Shown: in pieces, positions 51,085-60,375 of the stretch
Position numbering within the stretch: position 1 is the stretch's first letter
Layout: the number at the start of each line of letters is the position of its first letter
Assembly: GCA_018475625.1 (NCBI GenBank)
Contig: JAAKEZ010000006.1
Location: 62,001 to 126,000, forward strand
Source: Candidatus Bathyarchaeota archaeon A05DMB-2
Lineage (GTDB): Archaea > Thermoproteota > Bathyarchaeia > Bathyarchaeales > Bathycorpusculaceae
Direction: 5' to 3'
DNA: 64,000 nt
Notes under the pieces: model-generated
The model's database searches: none
The model's input: the letters and a program-made list of their open reading frames with translations, nothing else
What the model was told of the DNA's origin: nothing
Made by a program: the position numbers and the translations under genes

Positions 51085-51615
51085 TTATTCCCGAGCGTGC
51101 TTAACGATATGAGGCGCCTCGGGACATATAAGCAATTCGACAGAAATTCGCACAGCGTCAGGGGAACCTGGTATGCAAAACAGCGCCTTGCCCTTCGCCA
51201 CGCCAGCCACCGCCCGCGACATAACCGCAGCGGAGCCAACCTTGTCGTAGCTTAAGCGTCTGAAAAACTCGCCAAATCCTGGTAGCGTCTTTTCCATGAA
51301 AGGCGAAACCGACTCAATCGTAACATCCAAACGCGTCACGCCAGTCCCGCCGCAGAAAATCGCCGCATCTACACCAGGATTGCCCAGAAGGCTTTTCACG
51401 GCGTGTTCAATCATCACCCTATCATCCGGCACGACTCTCCGAAACAGCACCCGGTGCCCAGCATTCTTCAGCAAAGCCTCAATCATGTCGCCTGAAACAT
51501 CCGTCGTCTGCTCGCCCTTCTGCATCGCCAAATAACGCGAGGTGCTACAGATGAAAACCGCAAAGTTAAGTGTCTTGGGCGCGTGTGCTTTGTGTATTTT
51601 CGAGGTTTCGCCCAT
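51085..51615 (-). CDS. moaB: Molybdenum cofactor protein MoaB/MogA-like
   Basis: 176 residues, adenylation domain of molybdopterin biosynthesis. FAVFICSTSRYLAMQKGEQT, then DAAIFCGGTGVTRLDVTIES and the C-terminal KALFCIPGSPDAVRISVE are the molybdopterin-binding motifs. ATG 51615 has AGGTG 8 bases upstream; the frame to 51699 overlaps moaC. It lies 4 bases after moaC. Confidence 0.93.
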   Translation of the reverse strand: MGETSKIHKAHAPKTLNFAVFICSTSRYLAMQKGEQTTDVSGDMIEALLKNAGHRVLFRRVVPDDRVMIEHAVKSLLGNPGVDAAIFCGGTGVTRLDVTIESVSPFMEKTLPGFGEFFRRLSYDKVGSAAVMSRAVAGVAKGKALFCIPGSPDAVRISVELLICPEAPHIVKHARE

Positions 51616-51619
51616 CTTG

Positions 51620-52057
51620 TTACACCTGTTTGAACTTCTTAACAACATGAATATTGTCAATCGATGTGGTTGGGTACTGTCCATTCGCGTCCTTCTCATA
51701 CTGCTTCGTCATGTCCCACACCGTCAACAACCCCATGGAAACCGCGGCAAGAGCCTCCATCTCTACGCCCGTCTGAGCCCGAGTCTTCACCGTAGCAGAC
51801 ACTTCGACAGTGGACGAGTCTCTAACCGTGGCTTCCACCGCCACACTCGTCAACGGCAACGGGTGGCACAGAGGAATCAGGCTACTGGTTTTCTTGGCGG
51901 CGAGGATCCCCGCGATTTTCGCTGTGTATAAGGGGTCGCCCTTCGCGATTTTCCCTTCTCGAATAAGGTTCACTGTTCGAGGTTTCAGCTTGATTGTTCC
52001 CTTTGCAGTTGCTTCCCTGAAAACTTCGGCTTTCCCTGAAACGTCAATCATAACCAC
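51620..52057 (-). CDS. moaC: Cyclic pyranopterin monophosphate synthase MoaC
   Basis: 145 residues. VMIDVSGKAEVFREATAKG at the start, then LIPLCHPLPLTSVAVEA, the GVEMEALAAVSMGLLTVWDM block and the catalytic lysine region. GTG 52057 has GGAGG 8 bases upstream; the TTG at 52072 would itself overlap that site. It works with MoaA to form cPMP. It follows the ArsR-type gene by 35 bases. Confidence 0.93.
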   Translation of the reverse strand: MVMIDVSGKAEVFREATAKGTIKLKPRTVNLIREGKIAKGDPLYTAKIAGILAAKKTSSLIPLCHPLPLTSVAVEATVRDSSTVEVSATVKTRAQTGVEMEALAAVSMGLLTVWDMTKQYEKDANGQYPTTSIDNIHVVKKFKQV

Positions 52058-52092
52058 GCGCTTAGCCTCCAAGATTCAGTATATTTTTATGC

Positions 52093-52359
52093 TTATTTAT
52101 CCTGCTCCCACGCCTCTATTAGGTTTTGCACCGCCCGCGCCTTGGCTGAGGCTTCATTGAACTTGTACATGCGAATTCGCCCGTAAACCCGCTGCCGCAA
52201 AATGCCTTCAGCCTCCAACAGCTTCAGGTGCTGATTGGTCGTCGAGTAGTTCAAGCCTATCCGCCGTGCTATTTCAGAAACGTTAACTGCTCCCAACCGC
52301 GACAGCAGCTTCAGGATTTTCATCCTGGGCTTGGAAGAAAAAACCTCTTCAACATCCAT
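52093..52359 (-). CDS. ArsR-type winged-helix regulator
   Basis: 88 residues, a single winged helix: FSSKPRMKILKLLSRLGAVN, VSEIARRIGLNYSTTNQHLK as recognition helix and a basic wing (QRVYGRIRMYKF). No cysteine metal site. It lies 5 bases after cdc6 and before moaC, all in the same direction. It could control the replication gene, the moa genes, or itself. Confidence 0.85.
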   Translation of the reverse strand: MDVEEVFSSKPRMKILKLLSRLGAVNVSEIARRIGLNYSTTNQHLKLLEAEGILRQRVYGRIRMYKFNEASAKARAVQNLIEAWEQDK

Positions 52360-52364
52360 AAGCT

Positions 52365-53549
52365 TTACGCTCTCTCTTTTTCTAGCAATGTACTTAATTC
52401 TCTCTCCAGCTCCACGGTGGGAACCGCGGGCAAAGAAATCCGCGTTGACCTGCCATGTGCACCTGTTGAGGCGACCGAGGTTTTCAGTATGCCCAGCGCC
52501 GAGAGAAGTTGGACATACTTCCAGAGCTGAGTGTGGCTTTTGGGCGTCTCGTTATATTCTTCGCAGACTACAGCGTAAGCTCCCTCAACCTCAGACAAGG
52601 ACGCATAAGCTTTCTGACTCTCCTTGAAAATTCGCGCCGCGCTGAGCAGGAACAGTTTTTCATGCCGCCCAAGCGCGGTCAACTCGCTTCTTCGCAGCGT
52701 CGGAAGTATGCTGGAAACCGCTTTCCGCACGCATTCTGGCTCAACTTGTCCTGCGTCTTCAGCGTCAGCGTACTTTCCCGCCCGCCACAAGAGTTCGATG
52801 GCGAAGCGTGCGTTTCCGCTTTCAGAGACAGCCAGCTCCGCTACAAGGTCCACGACGTCTTCGGAAACCGTTGAGGGCTCAAACGCCATCGCAACCCTGT
52901 CATTCAAAATATCCACAAGCTGGTCTTTCAGGTACCGTTCTAAGCGGATTACGTTGCGTTGCAGCGTGCTCCGTGCGCTCGCGTCTAACCGCTCTGTGGA
53001 TTTCAGGTCCCGCATGACACTTATTAGCGATAACCTCTGTGGTTTGCCCGTCCGCATTTCTTGCAGCCGAGTCAGCGTGTAAACGGCTTCGGAGCCTTCC
53101 TTCTCGATGAGCGTGTCGAACTCGTCCAATGTGAGAATCACAAACGCGTTATCCTCATCCAGCGCCTGCATGAATATTCTGAGGATTTCTTCCGCGGAGT
53201 AGCCGCGGCTCGGGAAGGTGGGGCGGAAAGCCGTCAGTGCATGCTGTAGGATAAGGAAGAGTTTGCCGCGGTACTCACGGCAGTTCACATGGATGTAACG
53301 CAGGTTTACTCCCTGCTTGTTCGCCTCAGAAGTTATGTCTGTGCCGAAGCGTTGGGCTAGGACTGTTTTTCCCGTGCCCACATCGCCCGTTATGATGACG
53401 CGCTGAGCCATGCGCTCGGGGAAACGCAGCAGAAAATTGAAAAATTCCATCAGCAAGCGGTGTTCCTCTTCTCTGTGAGGCAGGCGGCGGGGAACGTAGT
53501 TTATGTCGAGTTTTGACTCGTCTTTGAACACGCTTCGACGGGGCGTCAC
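52365..53549 (-). CDS. cdc6: ORC1-type replication initiator Cdc6/Orc1
   Basis: 394 residues. AAA+ motifs: Walker A VIITGDVGTGKTVLAQRFG, Walker B AFVILTLDEFDTLIEKEG; a C-terminal winged helix (about 300-394) binds origin DNA. It recognises origins and loads MCM. It is divergent from the arginine decarboxylase gene across 121 AT-rich bases that hold one ORB-like sequence. In many archaea cdc6 lies next to an origin; other origin marks were not seen. Confidence 0.93.
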   Translation of the reverse strand: MTPRRSVFKDESKLDINYVPRRLPHREEEHRLLMEFFNFLLRFPERMAQRVIITGDVGTGKTVLAQRFGTDITSEANKQGVNLRYIHVNCREYRGKLFLILQHALTAFRPTFPSRGYSAEEILRIFMQALDEDNAFVILTLDEFDTLIEKEGSEAVYTLTRLQEMRTGKPQRLSLISVMRDLKSTERLDASARSTLQRNVIRLERYLKDQLVDILNDRVAMAFEPSTVSEDVVDLVAELAVSESGNARFAIELLWRAGKYADAEDAGQVEPECVRKAVSSILPTLRRSELTALGRHEKLFLLSAARIFKESQKAYASLSEVEGAYAVVCEEYNETPKSHTQLWKYVQLLSALGILKTSVASTGAHGRSTRISLPAVPTVELERELSTLLEKERA

Positions 53550-53609
53550 GTTTTCTTGACCTCACCAGACTATCTTTTTTGGATTGTGTTATTCTTTTCT
53601 CTTGCGAAG

Positions 53610-53630
53610 ATTCCTTTTGGAACAAAAGGC
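53610..53630 (+). other. ORB-like sequence next to cdc6
   Basis: ATTCCTTTTGGAACAAAAGGC resembles the core of archaeal origin recognition boxes (TTCC-N3-GGAAAC-AAAGG). Only one copy is seen in the cdc6 promoter region, so it may be an autoregulatory Cdc6 site or chance rather than an origin. Confidence 0.3.
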
Positions 53631-53670
53631 TAATAAAGTAATGCGTTAATCTCTATTTTCGATTCATCAA

Positions 53671-54258
53671 ATGATACCCAAGTATTTCTTCCTGACTAAG
53701 GGTGTTGGAAGACACAAAGAGCAACTGCAAAGTTTCGAGTTAGCTTTGAGGGACGCCGGCATCCACTACTGCAACCTCGTGAACGTTTCAAGCATCGTGC
53801 CGCCAGGATGCAAGATGGTCTCAAGAGAGCAAGGCTTGAAAATGGTGCAGCCGGGAGAAATCACCTTTGTGGTTTTAGCCAGAAACGCCACCAACGAGCC
53901 GCACAGATTACTCGCTTCATCCATTGGTGTCGCTATACCATCAATCAAGAACCAGTACGGCTACTTGTCTGAGCATCATTCTTTCGGGCAGACTGATGAT
54001 AAGGCTGGAGACTACTCAGAGGATCTGGCTGCTACCATGCTGGCGACCACGATGGGCATACAGTTTGACCCTGAAACGGCGTGGGACGAAAGAAAACAAC
54101 TCTTCAAAACCACTGGGATGATAATCAAGACCACTAACATAACTCAGACGGCAATCGGAGACAAGAACGGCTTGTGGACCACAACAGTGGCTGCGGCGGT
54201 TTTCGTGTCTGCAAAGAATGGCCAGCTTTTGAAAGCGAAGGCAAAGACACATTCGTAG
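53671..54258 (+). CDS. pdaD: Pyruvoyl-dependent arginine decarboxylase
   Basis: 195 residues. Makes agmatine from arginine for polyamines and tRNA-Ile2 agmatidine. The self-cleavage site is the Ser-Ser pair at residues 40-41 in [14 protein letters not shown], which forms the pyruvoyl group; the catalytic glutamate is in [14 protein letters not shown]. Start ATG 53671. It stands alone, divergent from cdc6. Confidence 0.94.
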   Translation: MIPKYFFLTKGVGRHKEQLQSFELALRDAGIHYCNLVNVSSIVPPGCKMVSREQGLKMVQPGEITFVVLARNATNEPHRLLASSIGVAIPSIKNQYGYLSEHHSFGQTDDKAGDYSEDLAATMLATTMGIQFDPETAWDERKQLFKTTGMIIKTTNITQTAIGDKNGLWTTTVAAAVFVSAKNGQLLKAKAKTHS

Positions 54259-54333
54259 ATTTCACAGTCTCTCCATTTCTCAAATTCGTTGGACATCCGC
54301 GATTGCTAGGCGACCTGTTTGACGCCATAAAGC

Positions 54334-54343
54334 CTTTATTAAT
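54334..54343 (+). promoter_or_regulatory. TATA box for the metal ABC transporter
   Basis: CTTTATTAAT lies about 30 bases before ATG 54368. Directly downstream is GTAACTTAC, a short palindrome that could bind a metal-dependent repressor. Confidence 0.4.
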
Positions 54344-54367
54344 GTAACTTACTTTAGTCTGAATGAA

Positions 54368-55078
54368 ATGGTTTTCATGGAAGCGTCTGACGATTACGTC
54401 TTAAAAGTGTCCAACCTGAGCGTGAAGATTTCAAATCAGCAAATCATAGATAACGTGACTTTTAAGATTAAACGGGGCAGCTCATTAGCCATAGTTGGGC
54501 CCAACGGTGCAGGCAAAACAACCCTGTTCAGGGCGCTGCTGAACTTGGTTCCATACAGAGGGAAGATTGAATGGGGCGCAAAAGTGAAAATCGGGTACGT
54601 TCCCCAGATATTGTCTGTCCGTGATGTACCGATTTCGGTGAAGGAATTCCTGTCGTATAAAAACGAGTCACTCCAAGACATGAAAGCTGCTCTTGCTTCC
54701 GTCGGGTTGGACAGCGAAGCCATAATCGACAAGAGCCTTGCAACTTTGTCAGGCGGAGAGATGCGCAGGGTCCTTATCGCTTGGGCAATAGTGGACAATC
54801 CTGATGTTCTGCTGTTTGATGAGCCCACGACCGGCGTGGACTTGGACAGCGAAGAAGCCATCTACGGCATGTTGAAGAAGCTTACCGTGAAAAACAAAAT
54901 AACGCTTCTCCTGATTTCGCATGACCTGCATATCGTTAGGGAATATTCGGATTATGCGTTGGCGTTGAATAAGTGCGTGGTTTTCTTCGGCGCGTCTAAA
55001 GATGTTATGGATCCAGTTACTCAGAAGTTGATTTACGGAGAGCCCATCTGCAAGGAGTTTGGTGAGGCTTATGTCTGA
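54368..55078 (+). CDS. ABC transporter ATP-binding protein, zinc/manganese type
   Basis: 236 residues. Walker A VGPNGAGKTTLFRALL, signature TLSGGEMRRVLIAWAI, Walker B DVLLFDEPTTGVDLDS and the switch His in LLLISHDLHIV. It pairs with the ZnuB/MntB-type permease, whose start overlaps its stop by 8 bases. Probably imports zinc or manganese. Confidence 0.9.
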   Translation: MVFMEASDDYVLKVSNLSVKISNQQIIDNVTFKIKRGSSLAIVGPNGAGKTTLFRALLNLVPYRGKIEWGAKVKIGYVPQILSVRDVPISVKEFLSYKNESLQDMKAALASVGLDSEAIIDKSLATLSGGEMRRVLIAWAIVDNPDVLLFDEPTTGVDLDSEEAIYGMLKKLTVKNKITLLLISHDLHIVREYSDYALALNKCVVFFGASKDVMDPVTQKLIYGEPICKEFGEAYV

Positions 55079-55859
55079 AGCGGTGCTGTACAGTCTCGTA
55101 GTGGGAGCCACTGTGGGGCTTGCCGCTGGCTACCTCGGATCGATTATGGTGCTTGAAAAGATGGCGCTCGTCGGCGACGCTTTGTCGCATGTCGCCTTGC
55201 CTGGACTTGCCTTGGGGGTGCTGTTTAATTTCAACCCGCTGGTGGGCGGGTTCGCGTTCCTTTTCGTCTCAGCGGTTTTGATTTGGCACTTAGGCAGGGT
55301 CACGAAGCTGTCGTTTGAGACGCTTGTGGGCGCCACGTTCACGCTGGCGTTGGCGATTGGCATCTTGCTTTTTGGAGATAACTTGGATGCGCTTGAAGAA
55401 GCCTTGTTCGGAGACATAACCAAAGTCGGTGCTATCGAAGCCGTGGTTGCCGTGATAATTTCTGCTGCTGTGATTGCATTAACGAGGCTTATTTACAGAA
55501 AAATAGTGCTGGGTTTAATCTCTGAAGAGTTGGCTATTTCTAAAGGCATCAGCATCGCCCGAAACAACCTTTTGTACCTGCTGCTTGTTTCTCTCACAGT
55601 GGCTGTGGGCATACAGATTACGGGGACCTTGCTGGTCGGATTCTTGGTGGTGACGCCTGCCGCGGCGGCGAAAACAATAAGCGCCAACATGTCCCGCTAT
55701 CTGCTGCTTAGTTCTTTATTCGGCGCTATTTCAGCAGTTTCCGGTATACTAATGTCCAGCTACTTCAACATCCTTCCCGGTCCATTAGTGGTGATTTCGG
55801 GCATTGCAATATTCGTGATTGTTATCATTATCAGGTGGCGCAAGAAATTCACTTATTAG
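55071..55859 (+). CDS. ABC transporter permease, ZnuB/MntB family
   Basis: 262 residues with about eight membrane helices. The EAVLYSLVVGATVGLAAGYL start, the GDALSHVALPGLALG segment near residue 45 and LLVGFLVVTPAAAAKTIS are typical of zinc/manganese ABC-3 permeases. ATG 55071 has GGTGAGG upstream and overlaps the ATPase gene. No substrate-binding lipoprotein gene lies nearby. Confidence 0.9.
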   Translation: MSEAVLYSLVVGATVGLAAGYLGSIMVLEKMALVGDALSHVALPGLALGVLFNFNPLVGGFAFLFVSAVLIWHLGRVTKLSFETLVGATFTLALAIGILLFGDNLDALEEALFGDITKVGAIEAVVAVIISAAVIALTRLIYRKIVLGLISEELAISKGISIARNNLLYLLLVSLTVAVGIQITGTLLVGFLVVTPAAAAKTISANMSRYLLLSSLFGAISAVSGILMSSYFNILPGPLVVISGIAIFVIVIIIRWRKKFTY

Positions 55860-55934
55860 CATTGAAAACAACTACCTTTGGCCAGTTGCCAAAAATTCCT
55901 AAAGACTTAATGGCTATGTTGAGGTTTGAAGCGC

Positions 55935-56357
55935 ATGAAGTTCACTGGCAGAACAGCAACCGCCATAATACCGTTCCCTAAAGCCAAGATTCTTCTAATC
56001 AAGAGGTCTACGCCGCCCTTCGTTGGGTACTGGGCTTTGCCTGGCGGAAGAGTTGACATTGGAGAAACCGTGGAGCAGACCATAGTGAGAGAAGTGAAAG
56101 AGGAAACAGGGCTCGACGTGGCGGTGGTGAAGAAGATAGGTGAATACCACGAGCAAGGCGTACAGGGCGGCATGGAGTACGACTACTATCCAGCCTGTTT
56201 TCTCGTGAAAACCTTGAGCGGGAAAATCAAACGGCAAAAGAGTGAGATCGAAGACATCAAACTGTTCAGGTTAAGCGAGGTTCCAGAGCTTGCGTTTGAG
56301 CATTCGCAGATGGTTAAGGACTACGTCGCGATGCGCGCGGCTGAAGGGGAAAAATGA
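55935..56357 (+). CDS. NUDIX hydrolase
   Basis: 140 residues with a full Nudix box: GGRVDIGETVEQTIVREVKE followed by ETGL. Resembles ADP-ribose or 8-oxo-dGTP type pyrophosphatases; the substrate cannot be told. ATG 55935 has GAGG 10 bases upstream; the TTG at 55926 is too close to it. Confidence 0.9.
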   Translation: MKFTGRTATAIIPFPKAKILLIKRSTPPFVGYWALPGGRVDIGETVEQTIVREVKEETGLDVAVVKKIGEYHEQGVQGGMEYDYYPACFLVKTLSGKIKRQKSEIEDIKLFRLSEVPELAFEHSQMVKDYVAMRAAEGEK

Positions 56358-56481
56358 TTTCTATGACTGATTTATCCCTATGTATAATCCCGAACATGTT
56401 GCCTTCAGTGTCCGAGTAGTAAGTCAAGTAGCTTCTGAGCGAAGGATATTTTGCTGAATTGCGGCTTTGATGTTCTTTCTG

Positions 56482-56646
56482 CTATGATTTATGGGTTTTC
56501 TCAGTGGTAGCCGTCCTCAGTCGTCTCCTAACTTTTCTGTACGCTTCTCCAGGCTTCACTCCTTCGGTGCAAAGTCGAACATAATCTGAGATTACTAAAT
56601 TCTCGATTGTGGGTGCTTGGGGTTCAATAATGCGTTTTTTGCTCAT
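56482..56646 (-). CDS. Small hypothetical protein, 54 residues
   Basis: ATG 56646 to TAG 56482, 54 residues, basic at the C-terminus: APTIENLVISDYVRLCTEGV, then KPGEAYRKVRRRLRTATTEK. The start is two bases after the stop of the upstream small gene (TGAGGATG), so they form a two-gene unit. Not recognised. Small basic-helical product, possibly DNA- or RNA-binding. Confidence 0.4.
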   Translation of the reverse strand: MSKKRIIEPQAPTIENLVISDYVRLCTEGVKPGEAYRKVRRRLRTATTEKTHKS

Positions 56647-56648
56647 CC

Positions 56649-56930
56649 TCATTCACTCTCCACGCTTGACGGTCTGCTGGCTTCCTTGGAAAGTTTCATG
56701 AGGTACTCGCGATATTTCTGCATAATCTTGTCGTGGGCTTCTCTTTCTTTCACCGACCAATCGTAAAGCTTTAGAATTCCACTCTTTGAGTAGTCCAGAG
56801 GCGTTAAACGCTTAACTTCCCTGCGAGCCTTCTCATCACCAAATTCCTTCGAGGCGTGTGTTGCTGCTTGCACTTCAACGACTCTCCTTAAAACTTGTTT
56901 AGAGTTGGTTGCCTGTGATGTTACGAACAA
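56649..56930 (-). CDS. Small hypothetical protein, helical
   Basis: 93 residues from TTG 56930, but a TATA-like TTTAAATAA lies only about 10 bases upstream, and GGAG stands 10 bases before an in-frame GTG at 56873, which would give 74 residues and may be the true start. The protein is charged and helical (EFGDEKARREVKRLTPLDYS, then KEREAHDKIMQKYREYLMKL). Not recognised. It precedes the 54-residue gene with the TGAGGATG junction. Confidence 0.45.
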   Translation of the reverse strand: MFVTSQATNSKQVLRRVVEVQAATHASKEFGDEKARREVKRLTPLDYSKSGILKLYDWSVKEREAHDKIMQKYREYLMKLSKEASRPSSVESE

Positions 56931-57062
56931 AAATTATTTAAATTGTTGTAGTTGCATGGTTACAGTCACAGTCCTTTCATGCTGGGTGCTGCAGCTGATT
57001 TAACTCAGCATACCATGCTTATCCAAACAGTTATATTCACTCGCTTTTTAAACTCGACCAAA

Positions 57063-57449
57063 TTATGCGTTTTCTTCTTTGCTCTTCAGTTTTTCTTCAA
57101 TAAGCATCAGTAGTTCTTCTGGTTTTACCGGCTTCACCAAGTAAGCATCTGCTCCCTCGTCAAGCGCCTTGATACCGTTCTCCAGTGATGGAAAACCTGT
57201 AATCATAATTTTTATGGTGTCTTGCGAGGTGTTCCTCATCTTGGCAAGCAGGTCCGTCCCATCCATGTCTGGAAGCCTAACATCCACCAAGGCCAAGTCA
57301 TAATGCCGTGCTTCAGCTTTCTCAATTGCTTCTTTTCCAGTTTCCGCCGAGTCAATGTCATAGCCGTTCTTTTGAAGTATGCGGGTGAACGTTCGAAGTA
57401 TGGACTTATCATCATCCACAACTAGAATGGTTTTCTTATGTGCAGGCAT
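57063..57449 (-). CDS. Response regulator, receiver domain only
   Basis: 128 residues, a CheY-like receiver: ILVVDDDKSILRTFTRILQ with the acidic pair, the phosphorylated aspartate in LALVDVRLPDMDGTDLL, conserved Thr in IKIMITGFPS and Lys in AYLVKPVKPEELL. No output domain and no histidine kinase nearby. Start ATG 57449, with GAAGGAG about 11 bases upstream that overlaps a possible small ORF. Confidence 0.92.
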   Translation of the reverse strand: MPAHKKTILVVDDDKSILRTFTRILQKNGYDIDSAETGKEAIEKAEARHYDLALVDVRLPDMDGTDLLAKMRNTSQDTIKIMITGFPSLENGIKALDEGADAYLVKPVKPEELLMLIEEKLKSKEENA

Positions 57450-57453
57450 ACTT

Positions 57454-57649
57454 TTATGGCTCCTTCGATACTATCTTGGCATATTTCTGCATCGATTCTA
57501 AACTTTGCTCATAAGAGACTGCCGATTTATAATCAATATTCTCCGCATCTGTTTGCAACCTTCGCTTTACGAATTCGCAACATCCTAGAGTGTGTGCGGA
57601 ACAATGCTTTAAAGATTGTGCTCCGCTTGTTCTTTGATAGACTCAGCAT
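57454..57649 (-). pseudogene. Possible broken small ORF upstream of the response regulator
   Basis: On the minus strand a basic frame begins at ATG 57649 (LSLSKNKRSTIFKALFRTHS) and ends early. A second frame carries protein-like RRLQTDAENIDYKSAVSYEQ and SLESMQKYAKIVSKEP up to TAA 57456-57454, just before the response regulator. One frameshift near 57560 would join them into a gene of about 65 residues. A TTTATAA box lies at about 57662-57670. The hairpin at 57596-57626 is inside. This is a low-confidence reading. The rest of the 57450-57844 gap shows only the TATA box of the next gene. Confidence 0.3.
57596..57626. repeat. Imperfect hairpin, GCGGA-ACAAT / ATTGT-GC-TCCGC
   Basis: GCGGAACAAT and ATTGTGCTCCGC pair with a two-base bulge around a loop of nine bases (GCTTTAAAG). 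No T-run follows, so it is not a clear terminator. It may be an operator or RNA structure, or part of the broken ORF. Confidence 0.35.
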
Positions 57650-57775
57650 CCGCCTTCTAAGCTTATAAATAATATTCGTTTTTCCATGTGAACTTGCTGA
57701 ATCAAATATGTTTCAATAGTAGAACGCAACCGAAATCATAAAGTTTCTCGCCATCTGCGTTACTTGTACTACCAT

Positions 57776-57788
57776 TTTATATATTAAA
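57776..57788 (+). promoter_or_regulatory. TATA box for the TrmB-like regulator
   Basis: TTTATATATTAAA, a strong archaeal TATA element about 65 bases before TTG 57845. Transcription would start near 57808, leaving a leader of about 35 bases with GGAG at 57831. Confidence 0.65.
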
Positions 57789-57844
57789 ACGTGCAAAATT
57801 ATGAATCAGCCGTCTAACTTCAATTCGATTGGAGCAACGGGAGT

Positions 57845-59533
57845 TTGAGCGAGAAAGACATCACAAGTTTTCTACAGGTTCTGGGCTTGTCAAAACGGGA
57901 AATACAGGTTTACATGTTTCTCGCCAAAAGCGGAGTCCAATCAACCAGTTTTGTCGCCAAACGTCTCAAAATGGAAAGGGTTCAAGCTTACCGTACGTTC
58001 AAAAAACTCCAAGAAAAAGGCTTTATTGAGGCAACTCTGGAAAGACCAACGCGTTTCACTATAGTTCCGTTCGAAGTGCTCTTGGAAACGTTCATCAACG
58101 CCAAGAAAAATGAGATTGCCAGCCTCAACGAACAAAAAGAAAACCTCATGGCCGCTTGGAAGACCATGAGTGCGCCCGAATCCGAATATCCCGTGGCAAA
58201 ATTCTCAGTTATCAGCGGAAAAAAGAAGATTTACTCAAAAATGCTCAGCATGATCAACAAATCCAAGAAAAACGTCTTAATCTTAACAACTGGCTTGGGT
58301 TTAATTCAGGAAGATACCGCAGGAATTTTTGACGCACTCGTTCAGCCAGCCCATAAACGCAAGGTCGATTTCAAAATATTGACTAATATCTCACAGGATA
58401 ACCTTAAGATAACAGAGCGGTTATACAAGACGTTCTCAGCTGAAAACGCGAACATAACGCTGAGACACCTGAACCTGAGTTCACAGTTCTTCCCGCGCTT
58501 CCTCATCAAAGACGACGAAGATGCAATATTGTACGCGCCGTCAGGAGACGAGCAGTCAATACTGAACCTTGAGGACGAAGGCTTATGGATAAACGACAAG
58601 ATGTTCATCTCCATCCTAAAAGCCTTCTTCGTTCAGATGTGGCAGAGCGCCATGGAAGCCGACGCAAGAATACAAGAGCTGAAAAGCGGCATTCCTGCGA
58701 GCGAGACCATCGTTATAAAAGACCCCGAAGAAGCCTGGGCAAAAATCACACAGGTTTTAGGAACAGCCAAAGAACACGTAACCATAATCACTTCGTCTCA
58801 GAGCATTAACAGTCTTTTGGATAATGACCCATTCCGCAAATACTGCAAGGGAAACGTAAAATGCCGAATCATGGCGTCAATAGATATTGATAATATTGAA
58901 CCAGCGCAGAAACTTTCGAAGCGCTACGACATCAAGCATGTGCCAATCAGCTACTTGACCATGATGGTCGTTGACAACAAGCACCTGTTCATGTTTAAGA
59001 GGTCACCCCTCAGCGAGTGGGGCAACGAACTTTTCTACTTGGCAGACACGTTCTACACAACCGACCCAAGTTCAATCGAAAGAGTAAGCGAAATGCTCAA
59101 CGACATCTGGAAACGGGGCATAGACATCTCGGAAATAAGCCAGCAAGCAGGCATGAAAATGCCCACCGTGGAAATCTCAACCGCCGAGACAGCAGCCGCC
59201 CTCGCCATTGCCATGCTCAGAAACGGTGTCACTTCGGCTCTCATTACTGAAAATGGCAAGCCAATCGGCATGATAAGCGACAGAGACTTGTTGAAAGAAA
59301 TCGTTGAAAACGGCAAAGACCCGAAAACGACCCTTGCGAAAGACCTCAACTACACACCGCTTATAATGCTTGACGAGGAAGAATCTATAATTAACGCCTT
59401 GAGAATGATGCGTGAAAAAGGCATAAATCGCGTAGCAACCGTCAAAAACTGGCGGCTGGTCGGCATGCTAACCGAAGTCTCAGCCATGAAACAGACAAGT
59501 GTGTCTGCCAAAACAAGCCTTCCCAAAAATTAG
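57845..59533 (+). CDS. Large TrmB-like regulator with PLD-type sensor and CBS domains
   Basis: 562 residues. An N-terminal TrmB winged helix (about 1-70: TSFVAKRLKMERVQAYRTFK) precedes two similar regions of the TrmB/PLD-like sensor type (about 100-265 and 285-430; KKNVLILTTGLGLIQED and KEHVTIITSSQSINSLLD). A CBS pair follows (about 440-555: VTSALITENGKPIGMISDRD and GINRVATVKNWRLVGMLTE). TTG 57845 has GGAG 10 bases upstream. TrmB proteins sense sugars; CBS domains often bind adenine nucleotides. The genes downstream handle triose phosphate and glycogen, so control of sugar use is a fair guess. Confidence 0.82.
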   Translation: MSEKDITSFLQVLGLSKREIQVYMFLAKSGVQSTSFVAKRLKMERVQAYRTFKKLQEKGFIEATLERPTRFTIVPFEVLLETFINAKKNEIASLNEQKENLMAAWKTMSAPESEYPVAKFSVISGKKKIYSKMLSMINKSKKNVLILTTGLGLIQEDTAGIFDALVQPAHKRKVDFKILTNISQDNLKITERLYKTFSAENANITLRHLNLSSQFFPRFLIKDDEDAILYAPSGDEQSILNLEDEGLWINDKMFISILKAFFVQMWQSAMEADARIQELKSGIPASETIVIKDPEEAWAKITQVLGTAKEHVTIITSSQSINSLLDNDPFRKYCKGNVKCRIMASIDIDNIEPAQKLSKRYDIKHVPISYLTMMVVDNKHLFMFKRSPLSEWGNELFYLADTFYTTDPSSIERVSEMLNDIWKRGIDISEISQQAGMKMPTVEISTAETAAALAIAMLRNGVTSALITENGKPIGMISDRDLLKEIVENGKDPKTTLAKDLNYTPLIMLDEEESIINALRMMREKGINRVATVKNWRLVGMLTEVSAMKQTSVSAKTSLPKN

Positions 59534-59598
59534 CAAGCTCCTTTAGCGATTCGCCACCTTCAGGTGCACATTAACCTCTTTTACATGATGCCCTTTGA

Positions 59599-60357
<759 letters not shown>

Positions 60358-60375
60358 CGGCGCCGTGATTAAGCT

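Noticed and set aside
52624-53082. Plus-strand frame of 152 residues within cdc6
   Set aside because: Shadow of cdc6, Arg/Ser-rich, no domain or promoter.
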